Below, piece by piece: positions 27,731 to 38,113 of a stretch of DNA of 64,000 nt (positions are counted from its first letter, which is position 1; each line of letters starts with the position of its first letter). Location of the stretch: positions 2,763,115 through 2,827,114 of the forward strand of contig NZ_CP046056.1 of the NCBI RefSeq assembly GCF_016132445.1. Reading direction: 5' to 3'. A program made the translations under genes and the position numbers. The stretch is from Venatoribacter cucullus. GTDB lineage: Bacteria; Pseudomonadota; Gammaproteobacteria; Pseudomonadales; Oceanobacteraceae. Under the pieces are notes generated by a model. The model ran no database searches. It was not told where the DNA came from and saw only the letters and a program-made list of their open reading frames with translations.

Positions 27731-29796
27731 ACCGGCACCCTATGTACTCACTCAGCAAAATCCTGCTCAGCTGGTCGGCACTGGCCTTAGGCATTACCGC
27801 CCTGGTGTTAAGCTACTTCCTCTATCAGGCCTTAACGGCCCAGTTCAACAGCACCTGGGCCGGTAAGCTAGAAGCCGAACTGAACGGCCTGCGCCTGTCT
27901 CTGCAACACCAGCTGTCTGACGGTGAGTGGGCACTGGCCGATCAGACCCTGAGCCGCATGGCGGTGCGCCCCCATATCAGCCATCTGGTACTGGTGATTG
28001 ATGGCAAGGTACGTCTTTCAACCCGCCGCGCCGATCTGGGCGAACCCCTGCCGGCCGATCTGCAAGCCGCCGGGCTGGAGCCAGCGCTGCCGGACTTTCA
28101 GTATCAGCAGCAAAAAGGGCATTTTTACGGCCTGCTGCCGCTGCAATTCCGCAGCGGTAAAGAGTTACGCGGACAAACCAACGGCTGGCTGTACGCTCAT
28201 TACGACACCACCACCCAACGATATGAGACGCTGATCGATACACTGGAAAAAGTGGCACTGGTGCTGGCCATGCTGGCGCTTTACACCCTGGGGCTGCAGC
28301 GTATTGTGAAGCATCAGGTTTTATTACCCCTGCAACGACTGGTGGGGTTTACCCGCGCTCTTACCGAAGGCCAGCTGGGCAGCCGGGTACATGCCGGTCA
28401 TTCACAGGAATTTGCGCATCTGGAGCGGGCCTTTAACCAGCTCAGTGCTCACCTGCAACAATCCATGCAACAGATTGAATACCAGGCCAATTTTGATTCG
28501 CTGACCAATCTGGCCAACCGCCGCTTTGCGATGCTGCATCTGGAAAAGAAAATTGCCCATGCCCGCCGGCATCAGCACTATGGCGCCGTGTTGTTCATCG
28601 ACCTCGATCACTTTAAGAACATCAATGATTCCCTCGGTCACCCGGTTGGCGACCAATTACTGATCGAGGTCGCTAAACGCCTGCGCGTAACCGTGCGCAA
28701 TGAGGATCTGACGGCCCGCCTGGGCGGGGATGAATTTCTGGTGCTGCTGGATCAGGAAGACAACAGCCCGGAAATGGCCGCCAGCCACGCCAGCGATTGC
28801 GCGCAACGGGTATTGGATGCCATTCGTCAGCCCTTTGAAATTGATGTGCACTGCTTCCACCTGTCGGCCAGCATCGGCATCGCGATTTTTCCGTCCGGCC
28901 AGGACAGCGTAGCGGATTTGGTACGTCAGTCTGATACCGCCATGTACCACGCCAAATCACTGGGTCGCAGCGCCTACAGCCTGTACACCGACAATATGCA
29001 GCAACAGACGCAGGACAAACTGAATCTGTTTAACGATCTGCATCAGGCCATTGAAGAGGAAGCCTTTTATCTGGTGTTCCAGCCACAGCTGAACAGCCGT
29101 GGCGAGGCCAGCGGCGCCGAAGTGCTGTGCCGCTGGAATAATAACGGCGTACCAGTGGCACCGGATGTGTTTATTGCCGCGGCCGAAGAAACCAACCTGA
29201 TTATTCCGCTGGGCCGCTGGATTCTGCGCCAGAGCTGCCGGCATCTGCAGCACTGGCGGCAGCAGGGCTGTTTGCCGGCGTCCTTCCGCCAGCTGGCGGT
29301 GAATATCAGCCCGATCCAGTTCCGCGACCCGCAGTTTGAAAGCCTGATCAATGAGCTGCTGGAAGAATATTCGCTGGAACCTCAGTGGCTGGAGCTGGAA
29401 ATTACCGAAAATACCTTCCTCGGTAATAATGATGAAGCGCGCAACAAGATAGAGCGCCTGAGCCAACTGGGCATCCGCTTTGCACTGGACGACTTCGGTA
29501 CCGGCTACTCCTCTCTCAGCTACCTGCAGCAATTACCGCTGCATAAACTGAAAATTGACCGCTCCTTCATCACCGATATCGACAAAACCGACCAGCCGGT
29601 GCCCATCATCGAGTCCATTATTCAGCTGGGCCATAATCTCGGCCTGGATGTGATTGCCGAAGGGGTTGAAACCGAACAGCAGCGCGATTACCTGCTGGCG
29701 CACCAGTGCTACGAATTCCAGGGCTACTGGTTCAGCAAACCGCTGAACGATGAAGCCTTCTGCCGCTATCTGGCCGAATTGCAAAGCTGCCCGTAA
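27727..29796 (+). CDS. Membrane GGDEF-EAL protein (c-di-GMP synthesis/breakdown)
   Basis: This 689-residue protein has TM1 (about 12-34), a periplasmic segment (35-172), TM2 (about 175-192) and a HAMP-like linker (193-245). A GGDEF domain with intact GGDEF (333-337) and inhibitory-site RNED (324-327) follows, then an EAL domain with E465 in AEVLCRW and DDFGTGYSSL. The EAL motif itself reads EVL, a common active variant. The enzyme may be bifunctional or have one domain control the other. It shares a 4-base ATGA overlap with the upstream binding lipoprotein, so its periplasmic part likely docks that protein. Confidence 0.88.
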   Translation: MNRHPMYSLSKILLSWSALALGITALVLSYFLYQALTAQFNSTWAGKLEAELNGLRLSLQHQLSDGEWALADQTLSRMAVRPHISHLVLVIDGKVRLSTRRADLGEPLPADLQAAGLEPALPDFQYQQQKGHFYGLLPLQFRSGKELRGQTNGWLYAHYDTTTQRYETLIDTLEKVALVLAMLALYTLGLQRIVKHQVLLPLQRLVGFTRALTEGQLGSRVHAGHSQEFAHLERAFNQLSAHLQQSMQQIEYQANFDSLTNLANRRFAMLHLEKKIAHARRHQHYGAVLFIDLDHFKNINDSLGHPVGDQLLIEVAKRLRVTVRNEDLTARLGGDEFLVLLDQEDNSPEMAASHASDCAQRVLDAIRQPFEIDVHCFHLSASIGIAIFPSGQDSVADLVRQSDTAMYHAKSLGRSAYSLYTDNMQQQTQDKLNLFNDLHQAIEEEAFYLVFQPQLNSRGEASGAEVLCRWNNNGVPVAPDVFIAAAEETNLIIPLGRWILRQSCRHLQHWRQQGCLPASFRQLAVNISPIQFRDPQFESLINELLEEYSLEPQWLELEITENTFLGNNDEARNKIERLSQLGIRFALDDFGTGYSSLSYLQQLPLHKLKIDRSFITDIDKTDQPVPIIESIIQLGHNLGLDVIAEGVETEQQRDYLLAHQCYEFQGYWFSKPLNDEAFCRYLAELQSCP

Positions 29797-29883
29797 ACAT
29801 AGGGCAAAGGCAAATAACGGCCATTGTCAGAGGCCAGCCGCCGCTTTACTCTGTCGCACAATAAAAATAATAAGGATAACGCT

Positions 29884-31101
29884 GTGCGCATTTCATCTTT
29901 GTGGCTGTTGACCTTGTTGCTGAGCCTGAGCGGCTGCGGCGCGGATTCCTCACTGTCTGCGGGAACGGATAACGCCCAGACACCTGGCACCGATACCGGT
30001 ACGACTGACCCCGATGACGATGATGCGGGTGAAGGGGGCGACGCTGAGAACCCCGATGATCCGGTCATTTCCAACCCCAGGGAATTTGATTACCGTCCCG
30101 ATAACGGCGCTCCGGTAGAAACCTGCACGCCAGACGATGCCGATATTGCCGCCGACGCGACCGGGCTGGGCACCACCGGGGCCGACAGCACCTATGCCAT
30201 AACCGGCTACGCTGAAGACACCAGTGGCAGCGGCCTGACCGGCACCTGGGTCATCGTCGCCCGCGACAACACCGCAGCCCCCATCCGGCGTATGCAGAAA
30301 TATTTTATGGTGATCCGCAGCAACGGCAGCGGTGAGTATGAAATGGCCAACTGCAGCGCCATGCCGACCATAACCGAAGAAACTACCAAGCAGTGGGTGG
30401 ATGAGTATGACAAGCCGGTAACAGAAGACGATCCCGCTCGGGTTGTACAAATAGATGTGGTCACCAAGCGCACCTATAACGCCTGGCAACCCTTTGTCCT
30501 GCCGCAGGCCACCGCAGGCACAACCATCACCTTGCCGCTGCTGACACCCAGTGAGATGGTGCCGGAAAACGGCGTCACGCTGACGGTGACCGACACCAGC
30601 CGGCTGAGCAGCACTGACGGGGTGTATCAGGGGCTGAAGTTATCCACCAGCACTGCACCTTTGGGTACTGCAGGCGCGGATATCACGCCCTCGCCATCAA
30701 ACAGCAACCCCAATCCAACTCAGATTAACTTCAGTACTGAAAACATCTGGTGCGTGGTTCAATCGCGCCAGATTGAACAGCAATGCAGCACCAGCAACCC
30801 CCAACCCGAACCCATTGTCGATTCGATTATCCGCGCCTCCACTGAAAAGTGGCAGCTGGGCGTGGCCACCAGCACCGAAGCCAGCTGGACGAACAAGTTT
30901 CTGCTGGTGGCCCGTAATGTTTTGGAGGGTATAAGTACGGATGCGAACAGTGGTGTGCGCACCACCGCCACGGCCGGTGAAGCCGACAGCATCAGTCACA
31001 GCACCAGTGAACTGCAGGTACAGGTAGATGTCGGTCTGAGGCTGGGAAGTAGCGACAGCATCAGTATTGATACCAATATCCCCGGCAGTTTAAAGCCCTG
31101 A
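29884..31101 (+). CDS. Secreted lipoprotein of unknown function, acidic
   Basis: This 405-residue protein has a lipobox (LSLSGC) directly after a GTG start that is preceded by AAGGAT at 6 bases. The mature N terminus is a flexible acidic spacer (TDPDDDDAGEGGDAENPDDP), followed by a beta-rich domain with paired cysteines and many Thr/Ser. No known domain is recognised. The longer frame from 29824 would put extra charged residues before the signal peptide and is unlikely. It follows the GGDEF-EAL gene by 87 bases. Confidence 0.65.
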   Translation: MRISSLWLLTLLLSLSGCGADSSLSAGTDNAQTPGTDTGTTDPDDDDAGEGGDAENPDDPVISNPREFDYRPDNGAPVETCTPDDADIAADATGLGTTGADSTYAITGYAEDTSGSGLTGTWVIVARDNTAAPIRRMQKYFMVIRSNGSGEYEMANCSAMPTITEETTKQWVDEYDKPVTEDDPARVVQIDVVTKRTYNAWQPFVLPQATAGTTITLPLLTPSEMVPENGVTLTVTDTSRLSSTDGVYQGLKLSTSTAPLGTAGADITPSPSNSNPNPTQINFSTENIWCVVQSRQIEQQCSTSNPQPEPIVDSIIRASTEKWQLGVATSTEASWTNKFLLVARNVLEGISTDANSGVRTTATAGEADSISHSTSELQVQVDVGLRLGSSDSISIDTNIPGSLKP

Positions 31102-31124
31102 AACCTGGCGTTAAACGGCAGCAC

Positions 31125-32033
31125 TCAGAACAGATTTAACAGCTGCTCTTTCAGCCACATCACGGCCGGATCGCCGTTGGCTTTACGATGCCAGTACAGG
31201 TGCAGCTCCAGCGCCGGCAGCGGCATTGGCAGCTCGCGCACCAGCAGATCGGGCGTTTGCTGCACCAGCCGGGCGGCAAATTCCTGCGGCATGGTCAGCA
31301 ATAAGTCGGTCTGTTGCACCACCTGCACGGCGGCATGGTAATTCTGGCAGCGTAATGCGATGCGCCGGGCTTTGCCCTGGCGGGTTAAGGCAAAATCTTC
31401 CACTCCCGGGCCTTCCGGCCGGCTGGATACCTGCACATGGCGGGCGCTCAGATAAGCCTCCAGATCCCAGTGCTGCCCCGCCAGCGGGTGTTGCGCCCGC
31501 AGCATCACCACCAGCCGTTGTTCTCCAATGACGCAGTGTTCAATGTCTTCACCGACCGGCAACAAAACATCCACGGCAAAATCCAGCTGACCGGAGGTTA
31601 AGGCAGCGGCAATATCGCGGCGCGGCACGCGGATGCTGTGCAGCTGAACGGCCGGGGCCTGCTGCTGCAATTGCTGCATCAATACCGGCAGGGCGGTCGC
31701 TTCCATCACATCGCGGGCGGCCAGGGTGAAAACCCGGCTGGCGCTGGCCGGATCAAAGGCCAGACCATCGGTAAGGGTGGTTTCCAGTCCCTGCAGCGCG
31801 GTGCGCACCCGGCCAATAATGGCTTTGGCCAGTGGCGTCGGTGCCACCCCCCGGCCGGAGCGTTCAAACAACGGATCATTGAAACACTCACGCAACCGAC
31901 TGAGCGCATGGCTGACCGCCGGCTGCGATAAATTAAGCTGCTCAGCGGCGCGGGTGAGGCTGCCTTCGCGGTATATCACATCAAACACCACAAACAGGTT
32001 CAGATCGATGCGGGCGAAATTTTTCTGATACAT
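31125..32033 (-). CDS. LysR-family transcriptional regulator
   Basis: This 302-residue regulator has the N-terminal helix-turn-helix EGSLTRAAEQLNLSQPAVSH (residues about 20-40) and a LysR substrate-binding domain. The start MYQKNFARIDLNLFVVFDVIY is typical of the NodD/LeuO-like branch. It lies 2 bases downstream of the MASE3 GGDEF-EAL gene on the same strand, so it may be cotranscribed. LysR genes more often face their target; no divergent target gene is seen. The inducer is unknown. Confidence 0.87.
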   Translation of the reverse strand: MYQKNFARIDLNLFVVFDVIYREGSLTRAAEQLNLSQPAVSHALSRLRECFNDPLFERSGRGVAPTPLAKAIIGRVRTALQGLETTLTDGLAFDPASASRVFTLAARDVMEATALPVLMQQLQQQAPAVQLHSIRVPRRDIAAALTSGQLDFAVDVLLPVGEDIEHCVIGEQRLVVMLRAQHPLAGQHWDLEAYLSARHVQVSSRPEGPGVEDFALTRQGKARRIALRCQNYHAAVQVVQQTDLLLTMPQEFAARLVQQTPDLLVRELPMPLPALELHLYWHRKANGDPAVMWLKEQLLNLF

Positions 32034-32035
32034 AG

Positions 32036-34897
32036 TCAGTTCCCGCCCCGGAGCCGGCAGAAATCAGCCAGCTGGCCGGCCGCTAACGGCTTACTGTAGT
32101 AATAGCCCTGAATCAGATCACAGCCCTGCTGCTGCAGAAAGGCCAGCTGTTCCGCTTCCTCCACACCTTCGGCCACCACCTGCATATTCAGGCTGTGTGC
32201 CAGCTGAATAATGGCGGTAACAATGCCTTTATCGGTGTCGTTATGGCCCAGTTCACGCACGAACGACTGGTCGATTTTCAGCTCATCCACCTGAAAACGC
32301 TTCAGGTAGCTCATGGAAGAATAACCGGTACCGAAATCATCAATGGATAAGTAGAAACCGGCGGCTTTCAGTTCGGCCATAATGCGCTGGGCATCATCCG
32401 GATTATTCAGCGCCACCGCTTCGGTCAGTTCCAGTTCAAAATCAGCCGGCGTAAGACCTTCAGCCTGCACCAGCGCCGCAGCATGGGCGGCAAAATCCGG
32501 CTGAATAAACTGCAGTGCCGATAAATTAATGGCCAGCCGGAATACGGGTAAGCCATCATTGCGCCATTGCTGCAGCTGCCGCGCTGCCTGCTGCAGTACC
32601 CATTCCCCAATGCCGACAATCAGGCCGTTGGTTTCCGCCAGCGGGATAAATTCAGCCGGTGACACCTGGCCCCACTTCGGGCTGTTCCAGCGCAATAAGA
32701 CTTCCGCTGCGATCATGCGTTGCCGGCGCAGATCCAGCTGCGGCTGAAACGCCAGCCACAGCTCTTCCCGTTGCTGAGCCCCGGCCAGCGCACTGCCCAA
32801 TTCCAGTTTGCGCAGGCTATTAGCCTGCATTTCCGGGGCGTAAAAACGATAGCTGTTCCGGCCCTCCTGTTTGGCCCGGTACATGGCGGTTTCAGCACTG
32901 GTCAGCAGGGTCTCAAAATCCTGGCCATCGGTCGGATACAAAGCGATGCCCACCGATGCCGTCAGGGTTAACTCCTGATTGTCTTGCAGCAGCAGTAGCG
33001 GCTGTTGTATCAGCTGCAGCAAATCGGCGGCAACCTGTCCCGCTTTGCTGTCATCGGCAGCGGGCAATACAAACAGAAAGCCATCACCAGAATGGCGGCC
33101 GAGAATGTCTTTGCCGGTCAGGATGGTGCGCAAGCGCATACCGATTTCCCGCAGCACCAGATCCCCCATGCGATGGCCCAGGGTGTCGTTAATGGTTTTG
33201 AAATGGTCCAGATCCAGCCAGATTAAGGCCAGCGGCGCCGGCCGCTGTTCAGCCGCCTGATATTCACCAAAGCGCTGTTTGAGTAAATGCGGGTTGGGCA
33301 ACCCGGTAAGCTGGTCGTAATGCGAGAGTTGTTCAATGCGGCGCTCGGCCTCGCGGCGGGCGGTAATATCTTCTTTGTGGGCGATGTAGTTAATAACCTG
33401 CCCCTGCTCATCACGCAGAGGATAAATCAGGGCCTTTTCCACGTATTCTTGGCCGGCCTTATTGCGGTTAACCAACTCGCCCTGCCAGGCCCGGCCCTGA
33501 TGCAGACTCTGCCACATCCCTTTATAGGTCGATGCCGGTGTCTTGCCGGATTTGATAATGCCCGGATCTTTGCCCTGCACATCCTCAACGCTGTAACCAC
33601 TAACGCGGGTAAATGCATCGTTTACATATTCGATATGACCCGCCAGGTCGGTGATAATGACCGGGTAGGGGCTTTGATCCACCACCGAGGACAGCAGCCG
33701 GATGCGGGCTTCACTGTGCAGCTGGGCGGTAATATCGCGGGCTGAGGCATACACAACGCCATGACGTGAGGCGGCCCGCCATTCCAGCTGACGGATGTCG
33801 CCATCCGCACGCCGCATACCGGCACAGATGGTTTCTGTGGCCTGACCACTGGCCACCCGGCTGACAAACCGCTGCACCTGTTGCTGTTCGGCCGGGGGAA
33901 TAAAATCGGTGAGGAAATGTCCTTCCAGTTGTTCTGCGTGGTATCCCATCACTTTCTGCCACGAGCCGTTTACCCGCATAAAACGGCCATCGTGGCTACC
34001 GATGCAGAACAAATCCAGATTGGCGTCAAAGAAGTAATCCAGCTCTTCCTGCTGCTGTCGTAACCGCTGTTCAGATTCCTGCAGGCGGCGATAGGGCAAC
34101 TGTACAACCTCCATAAATAAGGCCCGGTACAGAAACGCATAACTGACGATCTTCAGGATATGGCCCAGCAGGTTATACAGATCCGTAACGTCGGCGTAGA
34201 GCGTGAACATGAATTCACTCATGGCCATCAGCAGCGCAGCGGCAAACATACCGGCGGCATGAAAACGCCGCGGTTGGCGCAGGGCATTAACGAACAGCAA
34301 AGCGGCGGCCAGATACACCGCAATCAGGCCGTATTCGAGGGCTATTTTCAGTGCAGTCAGACCACTGCCGGGCATAAAGGTACGCGGCACGGTGGCAGGC
34401 CACAGCAAGAACCACAGGCTGCTTACCAGGGTGAACGTCAGCACCAGGATGTAGAGCCAGCCGCGCGGGAGTTTAATACCACGCTGATAAACCGCCAGCG
34501 CGCTCAGCAGCAGCCCGCTGGCGGCCAGATAACGGGCGGCCAGCCAGAAATTAATGGCCTTTTCCGGATCGGCCGGTGTAATAAAATCGGGCATGCCCTG
34601 AAACGACAGCAGGTGCAGCGTATCCAGAATGGCCACCCCCAGAAATACCGGCGCCAGACTGCTGGTGTGGGGTGCAGCAATATTGTCCATACGGCTGTGA
34701 TTAATACTGACAATCATCAGCGCCACGGAGATGGCGGCCAATTCCAGCACAATATGCAGCGGTACATAATTGGCTATGCCGGCACCAAAGGCGGAAAACC
34801 ACGGCAGCCAGACCAGCAGAATGATCACCACTGATAGCGCGATAAGGGCAAAGCGGGCAGTACGCCATTCGGAATGGTGACTGGGATGTATGGGCAT
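32036..34897 (-). CDS. MASE3-PAS-PAS-GGDEF(degenerate)-EAL protein, likely c-di-GMP phosphodiesterase
   Basis: This 953-residue protein has an N-terminal sensor of seven or so helices (about 15-265) of MASE3 type, with ILDTLHLLSFQGMP. Two PAS domains follow (about 280-395 and 400-515, each ending in a DIT motif), then a GGDEF domain and an EAL domain. The cyclase motif reads SGDGF (603-607) and the inhibitory RxxD is absent (TGKD), so synthesis is unlikely. The EAL domain keeps AAEVLLRW, NLSALQF and DDFGTGYSSMSYL, consistent with activity. It is predicted to lower c-di-GMP in response to membrane and PAS signals. Confidence 0.85.
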   Translation of the reverse strand: MPIHPSHHSEWRTARFALIALSVVIILLVWLPWFSAFGAGIANYVPLHIVLELAAISVALMIVSINHSRMDNIAAPHTSSLAPVFLGVAILDTLHLLSFQGMPDFITPADPEKAINFWLAARYLAASGLLLSALAVYQRGIKLPRGWLYILVLTFTLVSSLWFLLWPATVPRTFMPGSGLTALKIALEYGLIAVYLAAALLFVNALRQPRRFHAAGMFAAALLMAMSEFMFTLYADVTDLYNLLGHILKIVSYAFLYRALFMEVVQLPYRRLQESEQRLRQQQEELDYFFDANLDLFCIGSHDGRFMRVNGSWQKVMGYHAEQLEGHFLTDFIPPAEQQQVQRFVSRVASGQATETICAGMRRADGDIRQLEWRAASRHGVVYASARDITAQLHSEARIRLLSSVVDQSPYPVIITDLAGHIEYVNDAFTRVSGYSVEDVQGKDPGIIKSGKTPASTYKGMWQSLHQGRAWQGELVNRNKAGQEYVEKALIYPLRDEQGQVINYIAHKEDITARREAERRIEQLSHYDQLTGLPNPHLLKQRFGEYQAAEQRPAPLALIWLDLDHFKTINDTLGHRMGDLVLREIGMRLRTILTGKDILGRHSGDGFLFVLPAADDSKAGQVAADLLQLIQQPLLLLQDNQELTLTASVGIALYPTDGQDFETLLTSAETAMYRAKQEGRNSYRFYAPEMQANSLRKLELGSALAGAQQREELWLAFQPQLDLRRQRMIAAEVLLRWNSPKWGQVSPAEFIPLAETNGLIVGIGEWVLQQAARQLQQWRNDGLPVFRLAINLSALQFIQPDFAAHAAALVQAEGLTPADFELELTEAVALNNPDDAQRIMAELKAAGFYLSIDDFGTGYSSMSYLKRFQVDELKIDQSFVRELGHNDTDKGIVTAIIQLAHSLNMQVVAEGVEEAEQLAFLQQQGCDLIQGYYYSKPLAAGQLADFCRLRGGN

Positions 34898-35037
34898 CAG
34901 AACCTGACCGGATCAGTAAGAGTGACGGCAATTAAATGGCCGTACAGAAACATTGGTCTGTTAATTTTAGCAGTTGATAGCTAAACAGCCGGTTACAGGC
35001 GTAACGGATAAAACATGAAGGGGGGAATTCAGAAAAT

Positions 35038-35114
35038 TGGTCGGAGTGAGAGGATTCGAACCTCCGACCCCTGCGTCCCGAACGCAGTGCACTACCAGGC
35101 TGTGCTACACTCCG
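35038..35114 (-). tRNA. tRNA-Pro (anticodon CGG)
   Basis: The minus strand folds as a 77-base tRNA including encoded CCA. The acceptor is CGGAGTG/CACTCCG with discriminator A, the D-arm contains GCACAGCCTGGTAGTGC, the anticodon loop is TTCGGGA (CGG, reading CCG), and the T-arm contains GGTTCGAATCC. It closely resembles E. coli proK. It stands alone between the MASE3 gene and the atp operon. Confidence 0.95.
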
Positions 35115-35127
35115 ACTTTGTGCGCGT

Positions 35128-35155
35128 ACTATACGAATTTTTTTTTATTTTTCCA
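35128..35155 (-). promoter_or_regulatory. tRNA-Pro promoter
   Basis: On the minus strand TGGAAA (35150-35155) and TATAGT (35128-35133) are 16 bases apart, with an A-rich spacer. The bases after the -10 are GC-rich (ACGCGCAC), as in stringently controlled stable-RNA promoters. Confidence 0.6.
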
Positions 35156-35220
35156 GTACTTGTGCGTATAAATTTTGTATCTGCAGCAACATAGTGTTCT
35201 TTTAATAACGCTCCAGCAGA

Positions 35221-35246
35221 TATAAAAAACCCCGCTGAGCGGGGTT
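35221..35246 (-). terminator. atp operon terminator
   Basis: On the minus strand AACCCCGCT CA GCGGGGTT is followed by TTTT, a strong GC stem with a T-run. It lies 24 bases past the atpC stop. Confidence 0.92.
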
Positions 35247-35269
35247 CTTTAACGATCGACTGCTTAAGC

Positions 35270-35698
35270 TTAACGCTTGCCCAGTTTTTCGCGGATCTGC
35301 TGGATGGTGCGCAGCTGAGCAACCGCTTCAGCCAGCTGAGCCAGCGCCAGGGTGTAATCCACCTCGCCACTCTTGTTTTCCATCGCCAGTTCGGCCTGAC
35401 GCTTGGCTTCCAGAGCTGCAGCCTCATCAAGGTTGTCAGCACGGACAGCGGTGTCAGCCAGGATGGTGACAGAGTTCGGCTGCACTTCCAGATAGCCGCC
35501 AGAGACGTAAACAATCTCTTCTGCACCGCCTTGTCTTACAACACGGACGGTACCCGGGATCAGCGGGGTCAGCAGTGCTGCGTGACCGGGTTCAATACCC
35601 AGTTCACCCTGTGCACCACGGGCTACCACACGCTCGACCAGACCGGAGAACAGATTCTCTTCGGCGCTGACGATATCGCAATGGACGGTAATCGCCAT
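35270..35698 (-). CDS. atpC: F1 ATP synthase epsilon subunit
   Basis: This 142-residue protein has an N-terminal beta-sandwich ([38 protein letters not shown]) and a C-terminal helical hairpin that can inhibit ATP hydrolysis. It is the last gene of the atpIBEFHAGDC operon and is followed by the operon terminator. Confidence 0.96.
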   Translation of the reverse strand: MAITVHCDIVSAEENLFSGLVERVVARGAQGELGIEPGHAALLTPLIPGTVRVVRQGGAEEIVYVSGGYLEVQPNSVTILADTAVRADNLDEAAALEAKRQAELAMENKSGEVDYTLALAQLAEAVAQLRTIQQIREKLGKR

Positions 35699-35762
35699 AA
35701 TCTTTTCCTCAGACTGAGGAGGCCGGCAACCTTGTTATTACGCAGTTGCCGACCCGGCCAGG

Positions 35763-37169
<1,407 letters not shown>

Positions 37170-37196
37170 TTAACCTTTTAACCAGTTCCCCGGGCC

Positions 37197-38057
37197 TTAA
37201 ACGGCCGCGGCACCGCTAACGATTTCTGAAATTTCCTGGGTGATCGCCGCCTGACGCGCTTTGTTATAAAGCAGGTTCAGTTCTTTGATCATGCCGCCGG
37301 CGTTATCGGTGGCGTTTTTCATCGCCAACATACGCGCAGCCTGCTCACAGGCGTTGTTTTCAACCACACCCTGATACACCTGTGATTCGATGTAGCGCAG
37401 CAGCAGACCATCAATGATGGTTTCTGCATCCGGCTCATACAGGTAGTCCCAGTGTTTCTTGGTCAGATCGTCTTCGACTGCCTTCAACGGGAGTAATTGT
37501 TCCGCCACCGGCAGTTGGGTCATCGTGTTCACAAAGCGATTGTGCATGATGTACAAACGGTCGATACGACCCTCATCAAATGCATCCAGCATCACTTTTA
37601 CCGAGCCGATCAGGCTGGCCAGTTCCGGCGCGTCACCCAGATGGGATTTGGACGCCACAACGTTGCCACCAAAACTGGAGAAGAACAGGCTGGCTTTGGA
37701 GCCAACGGCGCAGAATTCAACCTCTACGTTTTGTTCTTTCCACTCTTTTACCTGCTGTGCCAGGCGCTTGAACAGGTTGTTGTTCAGGCCACCGCACAGA
37801 CCACGGTCGGAAGACACCACGATATAGCCAACTCGCTTGATGTCGCGGTCCTGCAGATAACGATGGCGTGATTCAGTGGCTGCAGAAGCCAGGTGTCCGA
37901 CCACACGACGGATGTTATCCGCGTAAGGACGGCTGGACTGCATACGCATCTGAGCGCGACGCATTTTACTGACCGCGACTTTCTCCATCGCGGACGTAAT
38001 TTTCTGCGTGCTTTTCACACTCGAAATCTGCTCTTTAATCTCTTTTCCGACTGCCAT
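37197..38057 (-). CDS. atpG: F1 ATP synthase gamma subunit
   Basis: This 286-residue rotor shaft subunit starts [20 protein letters not shown] and ends [20 protein letters not shown]. Both terminal helices of the coiled coil are family hallmarks. [11 protein letters not shown] is also present. Confidence 0.97.
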   Translation of the reverse strand: MAVGKEIKEQISSVKSTQKITSAMEKVAVSKMRRAQMRMQSSRPYADNIRRVVGHLASAATESRHRYLQDRDIKRVGYIVVSSDRGLCGGLNNNLFKRLAQQVKEWKEQNVEVEFCAVGSKASLFFSSFGGNVVASKSHLGDAPELASLIGSVKVMLDAFDEGRIDRLYIMHNRFVNTMTQLPVAEQLLPLKAVEDDLTKKHWDYLYEPDAETIIDGLLLRYIESQVYQGVVENNACEQAARMLAMKNATDNAGGMIKELNLLYNKARQAAITQEISEIVSGAAAV

Positions 38058-38113
38058 ATAGCTGCCCTAGATTGAGTGAATCCCGCCGCGCCTGTTACAG
38101 CGCGGCACCGGAC

